This document shows, piece by piece, positions 47,526 to 56,925 of a DNA stretch of 64,000 bases (position 1 is the first letter of the stretch; the number at the start of each line of letters is the position of its first letter). The stretch is taken from NCBI RefSeq assembly GCF_011393025.1, contig NZ_JAAOEO010000004.1, forward strand, positions 1-64,000. The letters are read 5' to 3'. The notes under the pieces are model-generated. The model was not told the origin of the DNA. It was given only the letters and a program-made list of their open reading frames with translations, and did not search any database. The position numbers and the translations under genes were made by a program. The DNA is from Neobacillus terrae (GTDB lineage Bacteria; Bacillota; Bacilli; Bacillales; Cytobacillaceae).

Positions 47526-48419
47526 TTACTGACCTATTATTAAATCGAGGAGATTATCATTAAACTCTTTTTTCAGCAGCATTTCAATTTCAAACCTATA
47601 AGGCGGTTTTTTATTGTTTTTATCTTCGCCTACAAATGGTGTTTCAAGTATTTTTGGAATCTCGGTTAACTGTGGGTGATGAACAATATAGCTTAAAGCG
47701 TCAAAACCAATATGGCCGAAACCAATATTTTCATGCCGGTCTTTTCTCATGCCTATTTCATTTTTACTGTCATTAATATGAAGTACCTTCAGCCTGTCCA
47801 AACCAACTATTTTATCAAATTCGTTTAAAACCCCGTCAAAGTCCTCAACAACCTTGTAACCCGCATCATGAGTATGGCAGGTATCAAAACAAACTGAGAG
47901 CCTGTCATTGAAATTAACACCATCCATTATCATGGCAAGCTCTTCAAAGGATTTACCGCATTCCGATCCTTTCCCTGCCATTGTTTCCAGGGCAATCTGG
48001 ACATTTTCTTTTCCGGTTAAAACTTCATTTAACCCTTCGATGATTCTTTTAATCCCGACTTCTGTTCCGGCACCAACATGGGCTCCAGGATGCAGAACGA
48101 TTTGGCCAGCACCAATCGCTTCCGTCCTCTCGATTTCAGAACGCAGGAAGTTCACACCTAATTCAAACGTATCGGGATTTGAAGTGTTTCCGATATTAAT
48201 AATATAAGGAGCATGGACAACTATTTCTGTAATCCCATGAGCCTCCATATGCTTTCTGCCGGCTTCAATATTTAAATCCTCAATTTTCTTTCTACGCGTG
48301 TTTTGTGGTGCACCTGTATATACCATAAAAGTGCTTGCGCCATACGAAACGGCTTCCTCACTGGCAGCCAGAAGCATCTTTTTTCCACTCATAGAAACGT
48401 GAGACCCAATTTTAAGCAT
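47526..48419 (-). CDS. nfo: Endonuclease IV
   Basis: Nfo cuts DNA at abasic sites for base excision repair. The 297-residue TIM-barrel protein has the family signatures [15 protein letters not shown] (zinc ligands) and [23 protein letters not shown], plus VLHPGAHVG. It is YqfS of B. subtilis. It follows cshB by 26 bases on the same strand and is likely co-transcribed. Confidence 0.96.
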   Translation of the reverse strand: MLKIGSHVSMSGKKMLLAASEEAVSYGASTFMVYTGAPQNTRRKKIEDLNIEAGRKHMEAHGITEIVVHAPYIINIGNTSNPDTFELGVNFLRSEIERTEAIGAGQIVLHPGAHVGAGTEVGIKRIIEGLNEVLTGKENVQIALETMAGKGSECGKSFEELAMIMDGVNFNDRLSVCFDTCHTHDAGYKVVEDFDGVLNEFDKIVGLDRLKVLHINDSKNEIGMRKDRHENIGFGHIGFDALSYIVHHPQLTEIPKILETPFVGEDKNNKKPPYRFEIEMLLKKEFNDNLLDLIIGQ

Positions 48420-48445
48420 TTTCTTTCCACTCCCTAAATCGTTTG

Positions 48446-49762
48446 TTACTTATTACGGCCCAATCTTCTTTGCCTTTTTTTGATTTTATCCATTTCAGCC
48501 TGCATTTTCTTTTTGTATCCTGGCTTAACCTTTTGAGGTTTTTTAACCAAAGACTTGGCCATTTTATCTGTATCGTCTTCCTGCTTTTTCCTGGTCTTGC
48601 GCCTGTTGCGATCCTCTGTTTCAACAAAGCCTTCTTCTTTCTTGAGAGCAACATTTTTGAATTTAATTCCCATTTTCTCGAGACGGTTCAGAGCATCCTC
48701 ATCTGATATTTCATACACGGTTAGTGCGATGCCAGAATTACCGGCACGTGCAGTACGGCCTACTCGGTGAATGTAGAAATCAAGATCTGTAGGCAGCTCG
48801 TAATTAATAACATGGCTGATCCCTTCAATATCAATCCCTCTAGCTGCCAAGTCAGTGGCCACTATGTATTGGTATTCAAGATCCTGGATTTGTTTCATCA
48901 TCTTTTTGCGTTCGCGCGGGTTTAAATCACCATGGACACGGCCAACCTTCAGACCTCTTCCAATTAGATAATCAGCAACTTCATCTGCCATTTTTTTTGT
49001 GTTTGTAAAAACAATTGCCAAATAGGGATTGAATGCTACCAACGCATCATGAACAATGGCTTTTTTATCTTTATGGCGTGAAGGTAATAGGTAATGCAGT
49101 AAGTTTTCCGCTGCTATATTTTTTGATTCAATTTTAATAAACTTTGGGTTTTCCATATACTTTTTTAAAAATGGCTTAAGCTTTTCGGGAATGGTGGCAG
49201 AGAATACAAGCATTTGTAAATTCACAGGCAATTTAGCAGCGATTTTATCTACATCTTCGATAAAGCCCATATCGAGCATCATATCAGCTTCATCCACTAC
49301 CAATGTTTTGGCTGTATGAACAAATAAAGCCTGTTCCTTCATTAAGTCACTAATTCTTCCCGGTGTGCCGACAACCACCTGTGGCTGAACCTTTAACTTT
49401 TCAATTGTCCTTTGTTTATCTGTGCCCCCAATATAACAGCGGGCTGTAATTTTCCTATCCTCTTCTGTATGCTCAGTGATTTTTAAAATTTGATGATAGA
49501 TTTGGTTGGCCAGCTCCCTTGTTGGAGCTGTTATAACAGCCTGGACTTCTGCGCGGGATGGGTCTACTTTTTCAAGTATCGGGAGTACATATGACAAGGT
49601 TTTACCTGTACCTGTCTGTGACTGGCCAATTGCACTTTCGCCTTTCGATACAATTGGAATCATTCTTTCCTGAATTTCAGTAGGCTCTTGGAAACCCATT
49701 TTTTTTATTGCTTCTATGATGAAAGGCTGAAACTGATAACGTTCAAACTGGTTTACCGTCAT
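48446..49762 (-). CDS. cshB: DEAD-box RNA helicase CshB
   Basis: This 438-residue RNA helicase has the Q motif, QTGTGKT (residues 49-55), DEAD in [16 protein letters not shown], and [10 protein letters not shown]. The C-terminal extension (about 370-438) is strongly basic, as in CshB (YqfR), which works in cold adaptation and ribosome biogenesis. It is followed by nfo. Confidence 0.94.
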   Translation of the reverse strand: MTVNQFERYQFQPFIIEAIKKMGFQEPTEIQERMIPIVSKGESAIGQSQTGTGKTLSYVLPILEKVDPSRAEVQAVITAPTRELANQIYHQILKITEHTEEDRKITARCYIGGTDKQRTIEKLKVQPQVVVGTPGRISDLMKEQALFVHTAKTLVVDEADMMLDMGFIEDVDKIAAKLPVNLQMLVFSATIPEKLKPFLKKYMENPKFIKIESKNIAAENLLHYLLPSRHKDKKAIVHDALVAFNPYLAIVFTNTKKMADEVADYLIGRGLKVGRVHGDLNPRERKKMMKQIQDLEYQYIVATDLAARGIDIEGISHVINYELPTDLDFYIHRVGRTARAGNSGIALTVYEISDEDALNRLEKMGIKFKNVALKKEEGFVETEDRNRRKTRKKQEDDTDKMAKSLVKKPQKVKPGYKKKMQAEMDKIKKRQRRLGRNK

Positions 49763-50063
49763 TTATTAATTGCTCCTTAATTTACATTTAGATAACTCGT
49801 TTTCATCCATCCTGTAATTATAGTAAAGTTTCCCGGAAATCTCCACCTATATTATCATCATTTACCTTTCATGATTTCTCTAATCATAAAATTTAACAAG
49901 AAACCTGAAGAAACGGCCTAAACAAAATAGGGATAAATGCATACAGTAGAGAAGAAGCAAAAACAAAAGGTGCAAGAACTGAACGGGATTATTATAAACT
50001 CAGAGGAAAATTCTCAATAAGTCTAGAGCAGAAATACTTCAGTACTAGAAAGGAGGAATATTT
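49763..50063. other. Intergenic region between cshB and yqfQ
   Basis: This 301-base gap holds the divergent promoters of cshB and yqfQ. I see no hairpin, repeat or gene in it. AAAGGAGGA at its end is the yqfQ ribosome-binding site. Confidence 0.6.
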
Positions 50064-50756
50064 ATGCCACCAAGACAGGGATTTCCAAATTATCAGGGAA
50101 TGGGACCAGGTATGATGGGGCCAGGAGGGATGAGACCTAGAATGATGGGAGGCAGCCCTGCTGGACGAATGGGACCTTCACCCGGAATGCAGGCTTTTAA
50201 CACGTCTCCTATGATGGGACAAATGGGGCAGATGGGACAATCACGCCAAATGATGAGCGGGATGGGCCAAATGAGCCGCCAGGGCGGAGGGCTTCTTTCA
50301 AAAATTTTAGGCAAAGGAAATCAGGCTCGTACAATGGGAGGAATAGCTGCAGCTGGCAGACAGGCTGGGGCTGGCGGGGGTGGAATCCTCCAAACGCTTT
50401 CAAATCCCGGAGCCATCAATGGCTTTCTTAATAATACTCAGCAAATCTTAAAAACAGCTCAATCCATCGGTCCTATGGTACAACAATATGGACCACTGGT
50501 AAAAAATCTTCCATCTATGTGGAAACTATACAGAGGGTTAAAGACAGCGATGGCAGACAGTGGAAAATCTGAAACAAAGAAAGAATCTGTTAAAGAGTCC
50601 TCCACAGTTCAAGCAGAATCCTCCGTTGAATCAAGTTCCGTTCAAATATCCTCAAGCTCACCTAGTAAAAAAAACTACACTAAAAAGAAAAAGGAAACTG
50701 CTGGAACAAATATAACTAAAACTAAAGGAAGCTCCACACCAAGGCTTTATGTATAA
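50064..50756 (+). CDS. yqfQ: YqfQ/VrrA-like low-complexity protein
   Basis: This 230-residue protein matches YqfQ (the family that includes VrrA of B. anthracis). Residues 1-80 are Gly-Met-Pro-Gln rich (GMGPGMMGPGG, MMGQMGQMGQ), the middle (about 105-160) is the conserved part (TQQILKTAQSIGPMVQQYGPLVKNLPSMW), and the tail is Ser-Lys rich. The first part looks like a slippage-prone repeat region. Role unknown, possibly spore or envelope. Confidence 0.85.
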   Translation: MPPRQGFPNYQGMGPGMMGPGGMRPRMMGGSPAGRMGPSPGMQAFNTSPMMGQMGQMGQSRQMMSGMGQMSRQGGGLLSKILGKGNQARTMGGIAAAGRQAGAGGGGILQTLSNPGAINGFLNNTQQILKTAQSIGPMVQQYGPLVKNLPSMWKLYRGLKTAMADSGKSETKKESVKESSTVQAESSVESSSVQISSSSPSKKNYTKKKKETAGTNITKTKGSSTPRLYV

Positions 50757-50768
50757 GAAGGAGTAATG

Positions 50769-50797
50769 GGATGCTGGCAACGGCATCTTTATTTTGT
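50769..50797 (+). terminator. Weak terminator after yqfQ
   Basis: GATGC and GCATC pair around an 8-base loop with partial inner pairing, followed by TTTATTTT. Confidence 0.5.
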
Positions 50798-50919
50798 ACT
50801 GGAAAGAGTGGTTTACTTTCCTTCTGGTGTACTTATACTCACTTTGTATTATATTAATATTTTCTATATAATAATTACATAGACTTTAAGTCCATGTTCT
50901 TAATAGGAGGACGATTGAA

Positions 50920-51873
50920 TTGGATGTTATTAAAATTTCTCCGCGCGGCTACTGCTATGGAGTGGTTGATGCCATGGTAATTGCCAGAAACGCAGCTCTT
51001 GATAAATCACTGCCACGCCCAATCTACATTCTTGGGATGATAGTTCATAATAAACACGTTACCGATGCCTTTGAGGAAGAAGGCATTATTACACTAGATG
51101 GTCCAAACCGAATGGCTATTCTTGAAAAAGTAGATAAGGGCACTGTTATTTTTACAGCACATGGTATTTCTCCAGAAGTCAGAAAGCTAGCCAAAGAGAA
51201 AGGCCTAGTGACTATTGATGCCACATGTCCAGATGTAACCAAAACACACGACTTAATCCTTCTAAAAGAAAAGGAAGGCTTTCAAGTTATTTATATCGGT
51301 AAAAAAGGCCATCCTGAACCGGAGGGCGCAGTTGGTGTTGCTCCTGGCATCGTCCATCTTGTAGAAACGCCAGCCGATGTTATGGCATTAAACATAAACA
51401 GCGATAAAATCATTGTTACCAACCAAACTACGATGAGCCAATGGGATGTTGCTGAAATTATGAAATTGGTTCAGGAAAAGTATCCACATGTGGAAGTCCA
51501 TAAAGAAATTTGCCTTGCGACCCAGGTGCGCCAAGAGGCAGTTGCGGAACAGGCTGGGAAAGCAGATGTCCTTATTGTGGTAGGAGATCCAAAAAGCAAT
51601 AACTCAAACCGTCTGGCTCAGGTTTCGGAAGAAATTGCCAGCACAAAAGCCTATCGTATTGCTGACATTTCTGAACTGGATATCAACTGGCTGAAGGATG
51701 CTTCGACAGTGGCGGTTACCGCTGGTGCTTCGACTCCAACACCGATAACAAAGGAAGTTATTACTTTCCTTGATCAGTTTAATCCCGAAGATGAAAGTAC
51801 CTGGACTAGGGAAAAGAAAGTTCCCCTAAACCGTATCTTGCCAAAGGTAAAAAAGCCTGAGGCAATAAATTAA
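50920..51873 (+). CDS. ispH: 4-hydroxy-3-methylbut-2-enyl diphosphate reductase
   Basis: IspH (LytB) converts HMBPP to IPP and DMAPP, the last step after IspG. The 317-residue protein has Fe-S cysteines in [10 protein letters not shown] (C12), [11 protein letters not shown] and [11 protein letters not shown], and the SNNSNRL diphosphate-binding loop. The TTG at 50920 gives an N-terminus that agrees with B. subtilis IspH; TAGGAGG lies 11 bases upstream. Confidence 0.96.
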   Translation: MDVIKISPRGYCYGVVDAMVIARNAALDKSLPRPIYILGMIVHNKHVTDAFEEEGIITLDGPNRMAILEKVDKGTVIFTAHGISPEVRKLAKEKGLVTIDATCPDVTKTHDLILLKEKEGFQVIYIGKKGHPEPEGAVGVAPGIVHLVETPADVMALNINSDKIIVTNQTTMSQWDVAEIMKLVQEKYPHVEVHKEICLATQVRQEAVAEQAGKADVLIVVGDPKSNNSNRLAQVSEEIASTKAYRIADISELDINWLKDASTVAVTAGASTPTPITKEVITFLDQFNPEDESTWTREKKVPLNRILPKVKKPEAIN

Positions 51874-51881
51874 AAACACAA

Positions 51882-51917
51882 AAAGAACCGGTCCCTCTTG
51901 GACTGGTTCTTCTTTTA
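51882..51917 (+). terminator. Terminator of ispH
   Basis: AAGAACCGGTCC and GGACTGGTTCTT pair around a 5-base loop and are followed by CTTTT. Confidence 0.85.
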
Positions 51918-51961
51918 TAAATTATTTTTCAGCCGAGCTATCAAAGACAAAACTTGACCAT

Positions 51962-53077
51962 CTATAAATATTTAAAGGGATTTGTATCTGCTTCAGAAGG
52001 GAAAATGGTGACTTGATAGCCAGCCTCTACACAATTTTTTGTTAAAATCTCTGCTACGCCCTTTTTCATTACTTTTTCAACATTATGACCCGGATCAATC
52101 ATGTTAAGTCCCTGCATCATTGCATCATGTGCAGTGTGATAATAAATATCACCCGTTACATATACATCGGCGCCTTTAAATTTTGCCTGGCTCCAATACT
52201 TGTTGCCATCTCCACCTAAAACCGCTACTTTTCTAACTTTTGCGTTCAAATCTCCTACTACACGCACCTTATCAACATTAAGGGCTGTTTTAACCTTTTC
52301 AGTGAATTCTGCAAGGGTCATCTCCTGAACTTGGCCAATTCTTCCCAAACCAAGGACTTCCCCCTGATTTTCAACGGGATAGATATCAAAGACAGCTTCC
52401 TCATAAGGGTGGACCTTCAGCATTGCCGAAACTGCCTTTTTTATTAAAGCTTCAGGAACAATTGTTTCTATCCTGACTTCATTAACAGTTTCAAGAACGC
52501 CCTGCTCTCCGATATAAGGATCTGTGTTATCACCGGGAAGAAATCTTCCTTCACCTGCTGAAGAAAAAGAACAGTCACTATAATTCCCTATTGCACCTGC
52601 TCCTGCTTTTCCAAGGGCTTTTCGGACTTCTTCTGCATTTTCTTCCGGTACATATACAACGATCTTTTTAAGCTTTTCTTCTACTGTAGGAGCAAGGACC
52701 TCTGCATTCTCCAAGCCAAGCGCAGAAGCAAGCATATCGTTTACCCCGCCCTTTGCTATATCCAGATTGGTATGGGCAGCATAAACAGAAATATCATTCT
52801 TTATCAATTTCTCAAAGATTCTCCCTGGTAAGGTATCAGTTGAGATCTTTTGAAGAGGCCTGTATATGATAGGATGGTGGGCAATAATAAGCTGGACATT
52901 TTTTTCAATTGCTTCATCTACTACTTCCTCAAGAACATCAAGAGCAATCATGACTCTCTCTACTTTTCGATTAAGGCGTCCAACCTGAAGGCCCACTTTA
53001 TCCCCTTCCATTGCATATCCCTTAGGGGAAAACCTTTCAAAAAGCTGGATAATTTCGTGTCCATTAACCTGTTTCAT
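51962..53077 (-). CDS. yqfO: NIF3-family metal-binding protein YqfO
   Basis: This 371-residue protein has the NIF3 N- and C-terminal halves (AHHPIIYRPLQK near residue 65; GDIYYHTAHDAM and DPGHNVEKV near 335) with an inserted PII-like domain (about 125-230), the layout of Bacillus YqfO. It is often labelled GTP cyclohydrolase 1 type 2, which is not established. It follows trmK by 3 bases, so the two are one unit. Confidence 0.92.
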   Translation of the reverse strand: MKQVNGHEIIQLFERFSPKGYAMEGDKVGLQVGRLNRKVERVMIALDVLEEVVDEAIEKNVQLIIAHHPIIYRPLQKISTDTLPGRIFEKLIKNDISVYAAHTNLDIAKGGVNDMLASALGLENAEVLAPTVEEKLKKIVVYVPEENAEEVRKALGKAGAGAIGNYSDCSFSSAGEGRFLPGDNTDPYIGEQGVLETVNEVRIETIVPEALIKKAVSAMLKVHPYEEAVFDIYPVENQGEVLGLGRIGQVQEMTLAEFTEKVKTALNVDKVRVVGDLNAKVRKVAVLGGDGNKYWSQAKFKGADVYVTGDIYYHTAHDAMMQGLNMIDPGHNVEKVMKKGVAEILTKNCVEAGYQVTIFPSEADTNPFKYL

Positions 53078-53080
53078 CTT

Positions 53081-53785
53081 TTATAAAACCTCCTCAGCCC
53101 ATTTAATTTTCTGCTGAAGTTCCTGCTTTTTCCTTAAGGTTTCTTCTGTTTGAGCTGCCTTCTCCAGCTGACTCAGAATCTTTTCCCAATTATCCTTCTC
53201 AAGTGCCCATTTCTTTTTAAATGCCTCATTAACTTTTTTCATTAAAAATGGACCAAACAATAAACCTTTATTCTGCATATCTTTATATGGAAGGCTAGGG
53301 TCTCCTTTTTCTCCAACCAGGACTTCATATATTTTCCCGTCTTCCTCAAGGATATCTTCTTCCACAAGCTCCCAGCCATTTTCCATGAACCATTCCCTTA
53401 TTGAAATGGCACTAACGTTTGGCTGGAGAATCAGCCTTTTCACATTATCAAGTTTGTCTTTCCCTCGCTCCAAAATACTGGCAATTAATGCACCGCCCAT
53501 TCCGGCAATGGTAATGCACTCTGCTTCTCCTGGATTCAGTACATCAAGCCCGTCACCTTTCCTTACTGATACTTGTTCCACAAGGCCCTCAGCTAGTACC
53601 TGCCCAGCAGCGGATTGAAAAGGCCCCTCTGCCACTTCTCCTGCAATAGCGAAAGGGATTACATCTTTTTTAACTAGGTAGCATGGAAGATAGGCATGAT
53701 CGGATCCTATATCAGCTGTTTTAGAGCCTTTAGGAACAAAATCAGCCACCCTCTCCAGTCTTTTCGATAATTTGTCAGCATTCAT
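53081..53785 (-). CDS. trmK: tRNA (adenine(22)-N1)-methyltransferase
   Basis: TrmK makes m1A22 in tRNA using SAM. The 234-residue protein has the class I motif ADIGSDHAYLP (about residue 25) and CITIAGMGGALIASIL, then a C-terminal coiled-coil (about 185-234). The ATG at 53785 agrees with B. subtilis YqfN; the ribosome-binding site is weak (GTGGTG), and an earlier in-frame start at 53812 cannot be excluded. It is upstream of yqfO. Confidence 0.92.
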   Translation of the reverse strand: MNADKLSKRLERVADFVPKGSKTADIGSDHAYLPCYLVKKDVIPFAIAGEVAEGPFQSAAGQVLAEGLVEQVSVRKGDGLDVLNPGEAECITIAGMGGALIASILERGKDKLDNVKRLILQPNVSAISIREWFMENGWELVEEDILEEDGKIYEVLVGEKGDPSLPYKDMQNKGLLFGPFLMKKVNEAFKKKWALEKDNWEKILSQLEKAAQTEETLRKKQELQQKIKWAEEVL

Positions 53786-53827
53786 GTATTCACACCACAT
53801 CTCTAGTATCAATTCTCTTACAAGTAT

Positions 53828-53864
53828 AAAAAAAGTCCTTTACATATGCAAAGGACCTCTTTTT
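53828..53864 (-). terminator. Terminator upstream of trmK, probably that of cccA
   Basis: AAGTCCTTT and AAAGGAC pair around a short loop with A- and T-runs on both sides. The nearest upstream minus-strand gene is cccA, 250 bases away, with a family A repeat in between, so the repeat may have been inserted between the gene and its terminator. Confidence 0.75.
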
Positions 53865-53894
53865 AGGAAATACAAATATTCTACTCTAGAAAAG

Positions 53895-54113
53895 CACTAG
53901 TGTCTAGCTTAAAGCGCCCAGCGAGTTTTCAACTATGGAATGCTTCTTTGAGTATCTTGCAACAAGTATGACCTTTAGGTGATACTTGGGCAGCTATCGC
54001 CATCCTACTCCTACCTACGATAAGACAACAACGAATCGCTTTTTCGAGGATGTGGCAATTTTAGCCTTTCATCAATTGACTACGTCGCTAAACGGGCGCT
54101 TACGCTTTTCTTA
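53895..54113 (-). repeat. Family A modular intergenic repeat, copy 5 (minus orientation)
   Basis: On the minus strand it starts TAAGAAAAGCGTAAGCGCCC on the cccA stop codon, continues GTTTAGCGACGTAG, contains GCCACATCCTCGAAAA and AAGTATCACCTAAAGGTCATAC, and ends AACTCGCTGGGCGC with GCTAGACA. It has the same direction relative to its preceding gene as copies 1 and 3. Confidence 0.85.
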
Positions 54114-54470
54114 TAATTTTGCCAGCCAGTCAGCCATTTTGTCTGCATTTTCTTCTGGAACAAGTCCTGAAGGCATTGCACCCCTACCATGCATTACAAT
54201 GTTTTTAAGCTGAGCGTGGGAATATTTCTTGCCTACTCCCTTTAATGTTGGACCAACAACGCCCTGATACTGGTCACCATGGCAAGAAATACATGTGGTC
54301 TTGTAAATATCTTCTGGATTAGCTGCTACAGCTTCAGTTTTCTTGCCGCCGCCATTTTTCTCATCAGCTAACTCTTTAGAATCTCCAAGTCCTTTGAATG
54401 ACAGAGCAAAGATTAGTCCAATACCCAGGACCATAATCAAAATAAAAGGAACTACTGGATTACGATTCAT
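54111..54470 (-). CDS. cccA: Membrane-anchored cytochrome c-550
   Basis: This 119-residue protein has one N-terminal membrane helix (about residues 8-26), a Gly-Lys-Ala linker and a class I cytochrome c domain with CISCH (C60, C63, H64) and the axial methionine M99 in GAMPSG. It carries electrons on the outside of the membrane, probably toward a terminal oxidase. It matches CccA of B. subtilis. AGGAGG precedes the ATG. Its stop is fused with a family A repeat. Confidence 0.94.
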   Translation of the reverse strand: MNRNPVVPFILIMVLGIGLIFALSFKGLGDSKELADEKNGGGKKTEAVAANPEDIYKTTCISCHGDQYQGVVGPTLKGVGKKYSHAQLKNIVMHGRGAMPSGLVPEENADKMADWLAKL

Positions 54471-54667
54471 CTTGTTACCTCCTTATGTAAGAACATCTGT
54501 TAACAATAAATGCATTACAAACAACTTTATTTTACTTGAAAAATGACAGAAGGAAAAGTCCTAATGTCGAATATTCACTATAAAGTTTTTAATTACCTGA
54601 ATTAGGAGGTATTATGCCTCTTAAACAACTAAAAATTTCGGGTTAACATTATATTAAAGTAGAAAAG

Positions 54668-54687
54668 GAGACTGCTTTTGCAGTCTC
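54668..54687 (-). terminator. Terminator of the acyl-CoA dehydrogenase gene
   Basis: GAGACTGC and GCAGTCTC pair around TTTT (AAAA on the minus strand), then CTTTTC. It begins 4 bases after the stop codon. Confidence 0.8.
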
Positions 54688-54691
54688 ACTC

Positions 54692-55837
54692 CTAACAGCC
54701 AATTTGCCTTGCAATAACGGTACGCTGGATTTCTGATGTTCCCTCACCAATTTCCAAAAGCTTGGCATCTCGCATATATCTTTCGACATGGTACTCTTTC
54801 ATGTATCCGTAACCACCATGTATCTGGACTGCCTGGTCAGTAACCTCCATACAAATTTCAGAGGCGTACAGCTTGCACATTGACGCTTCCTTGGAGAAAG
54901 ACCTGCCCTGGTCTTTTAGCCAGGCTGCTTTATAAACCATATTCCTTGCAAGTTCAATCTTCATTGCCATGTCTGCAAGTTTAAACTGAATAGCCTGAAA
55001 AGAAGAAAGTGATTTTCCAAACTGCTTTCTTTCTTTTGCATACTTAAGTGCCTTTTCATATGCTCCCTGCGCAATGCCAACAGCCATAGCACCAATTCCT
55101 ATTCTGCCGCCATCAAGAGTAATTAAAAATTGTTTAAAGCCTTCTCCTCTTTTACCAAGAAGATTCTCAACCGGTACTCGGACGTCCTCAAGAACCAGTT
55201 CAGTAGTATTGGATGAATTAAGGCCCATCTTTTCATAGTTATCAATCACTGAAAATCCTTTTGCATCAGTAGGAACTATAATAGCAGTGATTTCCTTTTT
55301 GCCGTCCTGTTCGCTTGTGACTGCTGTCAAAGCCAAATGCTTTGCAAAACTTGCATTTGTTATGAAGCATTTATTTCCGTTAATTAAAAATTCCCCATTT
55401 TCTTCGCTTGCTGAGGTTCTTGTACCGCCTGCATCAGATCCTGCATTGGGTTCTGTAAGACCGAAGGCTCCAAAAGATTCACCTGAACAGATAGGTGTTA
55501 AATACCTTTGTTTTTGTTCCTCTGTTCCAAATAAATTAATTGGGGCTCCCCCAAGTGATATATGTGCAGAATAAGTGATACCAGTGGAACCGCACGCTCT
55601 GCTAAGCTCTTCCGTTACAATAGCAAAACTTATAGTATCCGCCCCGCCACCGCCATATTGTTCTGGAAACGGAAGTCCCATAATTCCCATATCGCCAAGC
55701 TTTTTAAAGACTTCAACGGGAAACTTTTTTGTTCTATCCCTTTCGAGTGCTCCTGGTGCTACCTCTTCATCCGCAAATTCCTTCATCATTTTGCGGATCA
55801 TTTCCTGTTCCGCGGTTAAATCAAAATTCATTTCCAT
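54692..55837 (-). CDS. Acyl-CoA dehydrogenase
   Basis: This 381-residue FAD enzyme introduces the alpha-beta double bond of acyl-CoA. Seen are AFGLTEPNAGSDAGG (flavin/substrate region, about residue 123), the CFITNASFA segment, QIHGGYGYMKEY, and EGTSEIQR, whose glutamate is the usual catalytic base of short- and medium-chain members. Chain length cannot be fixed. The ATG at 55837 or the one two codons later are equally possible behind GGAGG. No electron-transfer flavoprotein genes are adjacent. Confidence 0.92.
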   Translation of the reverse strand: MEMNFDLTAEQEMIRKMMKEFADEEVAPGALERDRTKKFPVEVFKKLGDMGIMGLPFPEQYGGGGADTISFAIVTEELSRACGSTGITYSAHISLGGAPINLFGTEEQKQRYLTPICSGESFGAFGLTEPNAGSDAGGTRTSASEENGEFLINGNKCFITNASFAKHLALTAVTSEQDGKKEITAIIVPTDAKGFSVIDNYEKMGLNSSNTTELVLEDVRVPVENLLGKRGEGFKQFLITLDGGRIGIGAMAVGIAQGAYEKALKYAKERKQFGKSLSSFQAIQFKLADMAMKIELARNMVYKAAWLKDQGRSFSKEASMCKLYASEICMEVTDQAVQIHGGYGYMKEYHVERYMRDAKLLEIGEGTSEIQRTVIARQIGC

Positions 55838-55932
55838 CCCCCCTCCAAAGTAGCTTTGTATGCGTTTACTTTTATATTATAATAGGAATGAAATAATTTT
55901 CTCAACATTTTAAAACTTTTAAATATATTTTA

Positions 55933-56451
55933 TTATACAAAAATAAAATATACTAAAATAACTAGGCCAGCAATTCCAGAAATAAAAAAGTATAATATCC
56001 TAAGTTTCCTGCCCACTATAAGCCAGGCTAAACAATTAACGGCTACCAATATAGCAAGCGGTATATGTTTCCCCGTAAAAACATCCGAAGTAATTTCTAC
56101 GGATCCAATCAACAGGATCAAAGCAGTAAGTATTAAAGATAAATGGCTGACTATTCCTTTTTTAAAAAAATAAAAGAAAGATATTCCCGCAGCGATTCCC
56201 AACAAAAGCAAAATGGCTATTTGCAAAATAAGTGACAATTCAGTAAAATAAGTGACAAATACTGTTATTGAAACCGCAGCCAAAAATAAAAGAGGCTGAA
56301 GAATCCATCCTTTAGTTTTCTGTTTTTCGACGGCGGGATTTCCTCCGGAATAGAGTGTTAATAAATAATCACAATACTGCTCCGGGAGCATTTTATTCTG
56401 TTTCCAATATTGAATTTCATTTAATATGATTTTCTTTCTATTCTCATCCAT
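55933..56451 (-). CDS. Hypothetical multi-pass membrane protein
   Basis: This 172-residue protein starts with a short soluble stretch (NEIQYWKQNKMLPEQYCDYLLTLY, about 7-35) and then about five hydrophobic helices (50-172). The N-terminal part resembles the beginning of DUF2157-type proteins, but I cannot place the family firmly. It stands alone between the acyl-CoA dehydrogenase and the repeat before sigA. Function unknown. Confidence 0.75.
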   Translation of the reverse strand: MDENRKKIILNEIQYWKQNKMLPEQYCDYLLTLYSGGNPAVEKQKTKGWILQPLLFLAAVSITVFVTYFTELSLILQIAILLLLGIAAGISFFYFFKKGIVSHLSLILTALILLIGSVEITSDVFTGKHIPLAILVAVNCLAWLIVGRKLRILYFFISGIAGLVILVYFIFV

Positions 56452-56554
56452 GGGGGTACCTTTCTGCTTTATAAATAACTCATGATAACTGTTATTTCAT
56501 TCACTCGTGTGCCAACTTTTTTGCCATAGGTATCTGTTAACATTGCGTGTTGAT

Positions 56555-56775
56555 TTCCTCTCCAGTCGCTCGCTTTCCGCGGACGGTCAAGCTATTGCCT
56601 GTAAGAACTTAATGAGAAACATCTGAGAACAGCTACAAGCGGCCTTGTGACGAGCTGAAGGCCACGGGCTTCTCCTTATACTACTCTATAACGCAGGAGC
56701 ACAAAGGGAGCCTTTTCAGAGCAGTGCGCCTGTAGGATCATGGTCTGCCTTTCCCCGCAGGACGTTTGAATGGAA
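56555..56775. repeat. Family C intergenic repeat near sigA
   Basis: The segment has CCAGTCGCTCGCTTTCCGCGG at one end and CTGCCTTTCCCCGCAGGACG at the other, sequence types I recognise as common in Bacillaceae intergenic repeats. GTGACGAGCTGAA...GGGCTTCT in the middle resembles GCGACGAGCTGAA...AGCTTCT in family A copies 1 and 4. The remaining part of the 470-base gap shows no gene. Confidence 0.65.
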
Positions 56776-56861
56776 AGCATAATTGATTTCGAGTATATAG
56801 CCCTTCTGCTCCATTCATTATGTAAAAAATCACAATTGTGCTTTAACATAGCCTAAGAAAT

Positions 56862-56903
56862 AAAAAAATAGCTTACCCCTATTGTAAGAAGTAAACTATT
56901 TTT
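56862..56903 (-). terminator. Terminator of sigA
   Basis: AAATAGCTTAC and GTAAACTATTT pair with one mismatch around a loop of about 14 bases, with a T-run on the minus strand, 23 bases after the sigA stop. Confidence 0.75.
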
Positions 56904-56925
56904 CAACAATCGCTTTATATAAAAT

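Noticed and set aside
50064..50300. Short repeats in yqfQ as a CRISPR or VNTR array in non-coding DNA
   Set aside because: They are codons of a single intact reading frame of the YqfQ/VrrA family and have no spacers.
53986..54213. 75-codon open frame on the plus strand
   Set aside because: It runs from a family A repeat into the antisense strand of cccA, with no ribosome-binding site.
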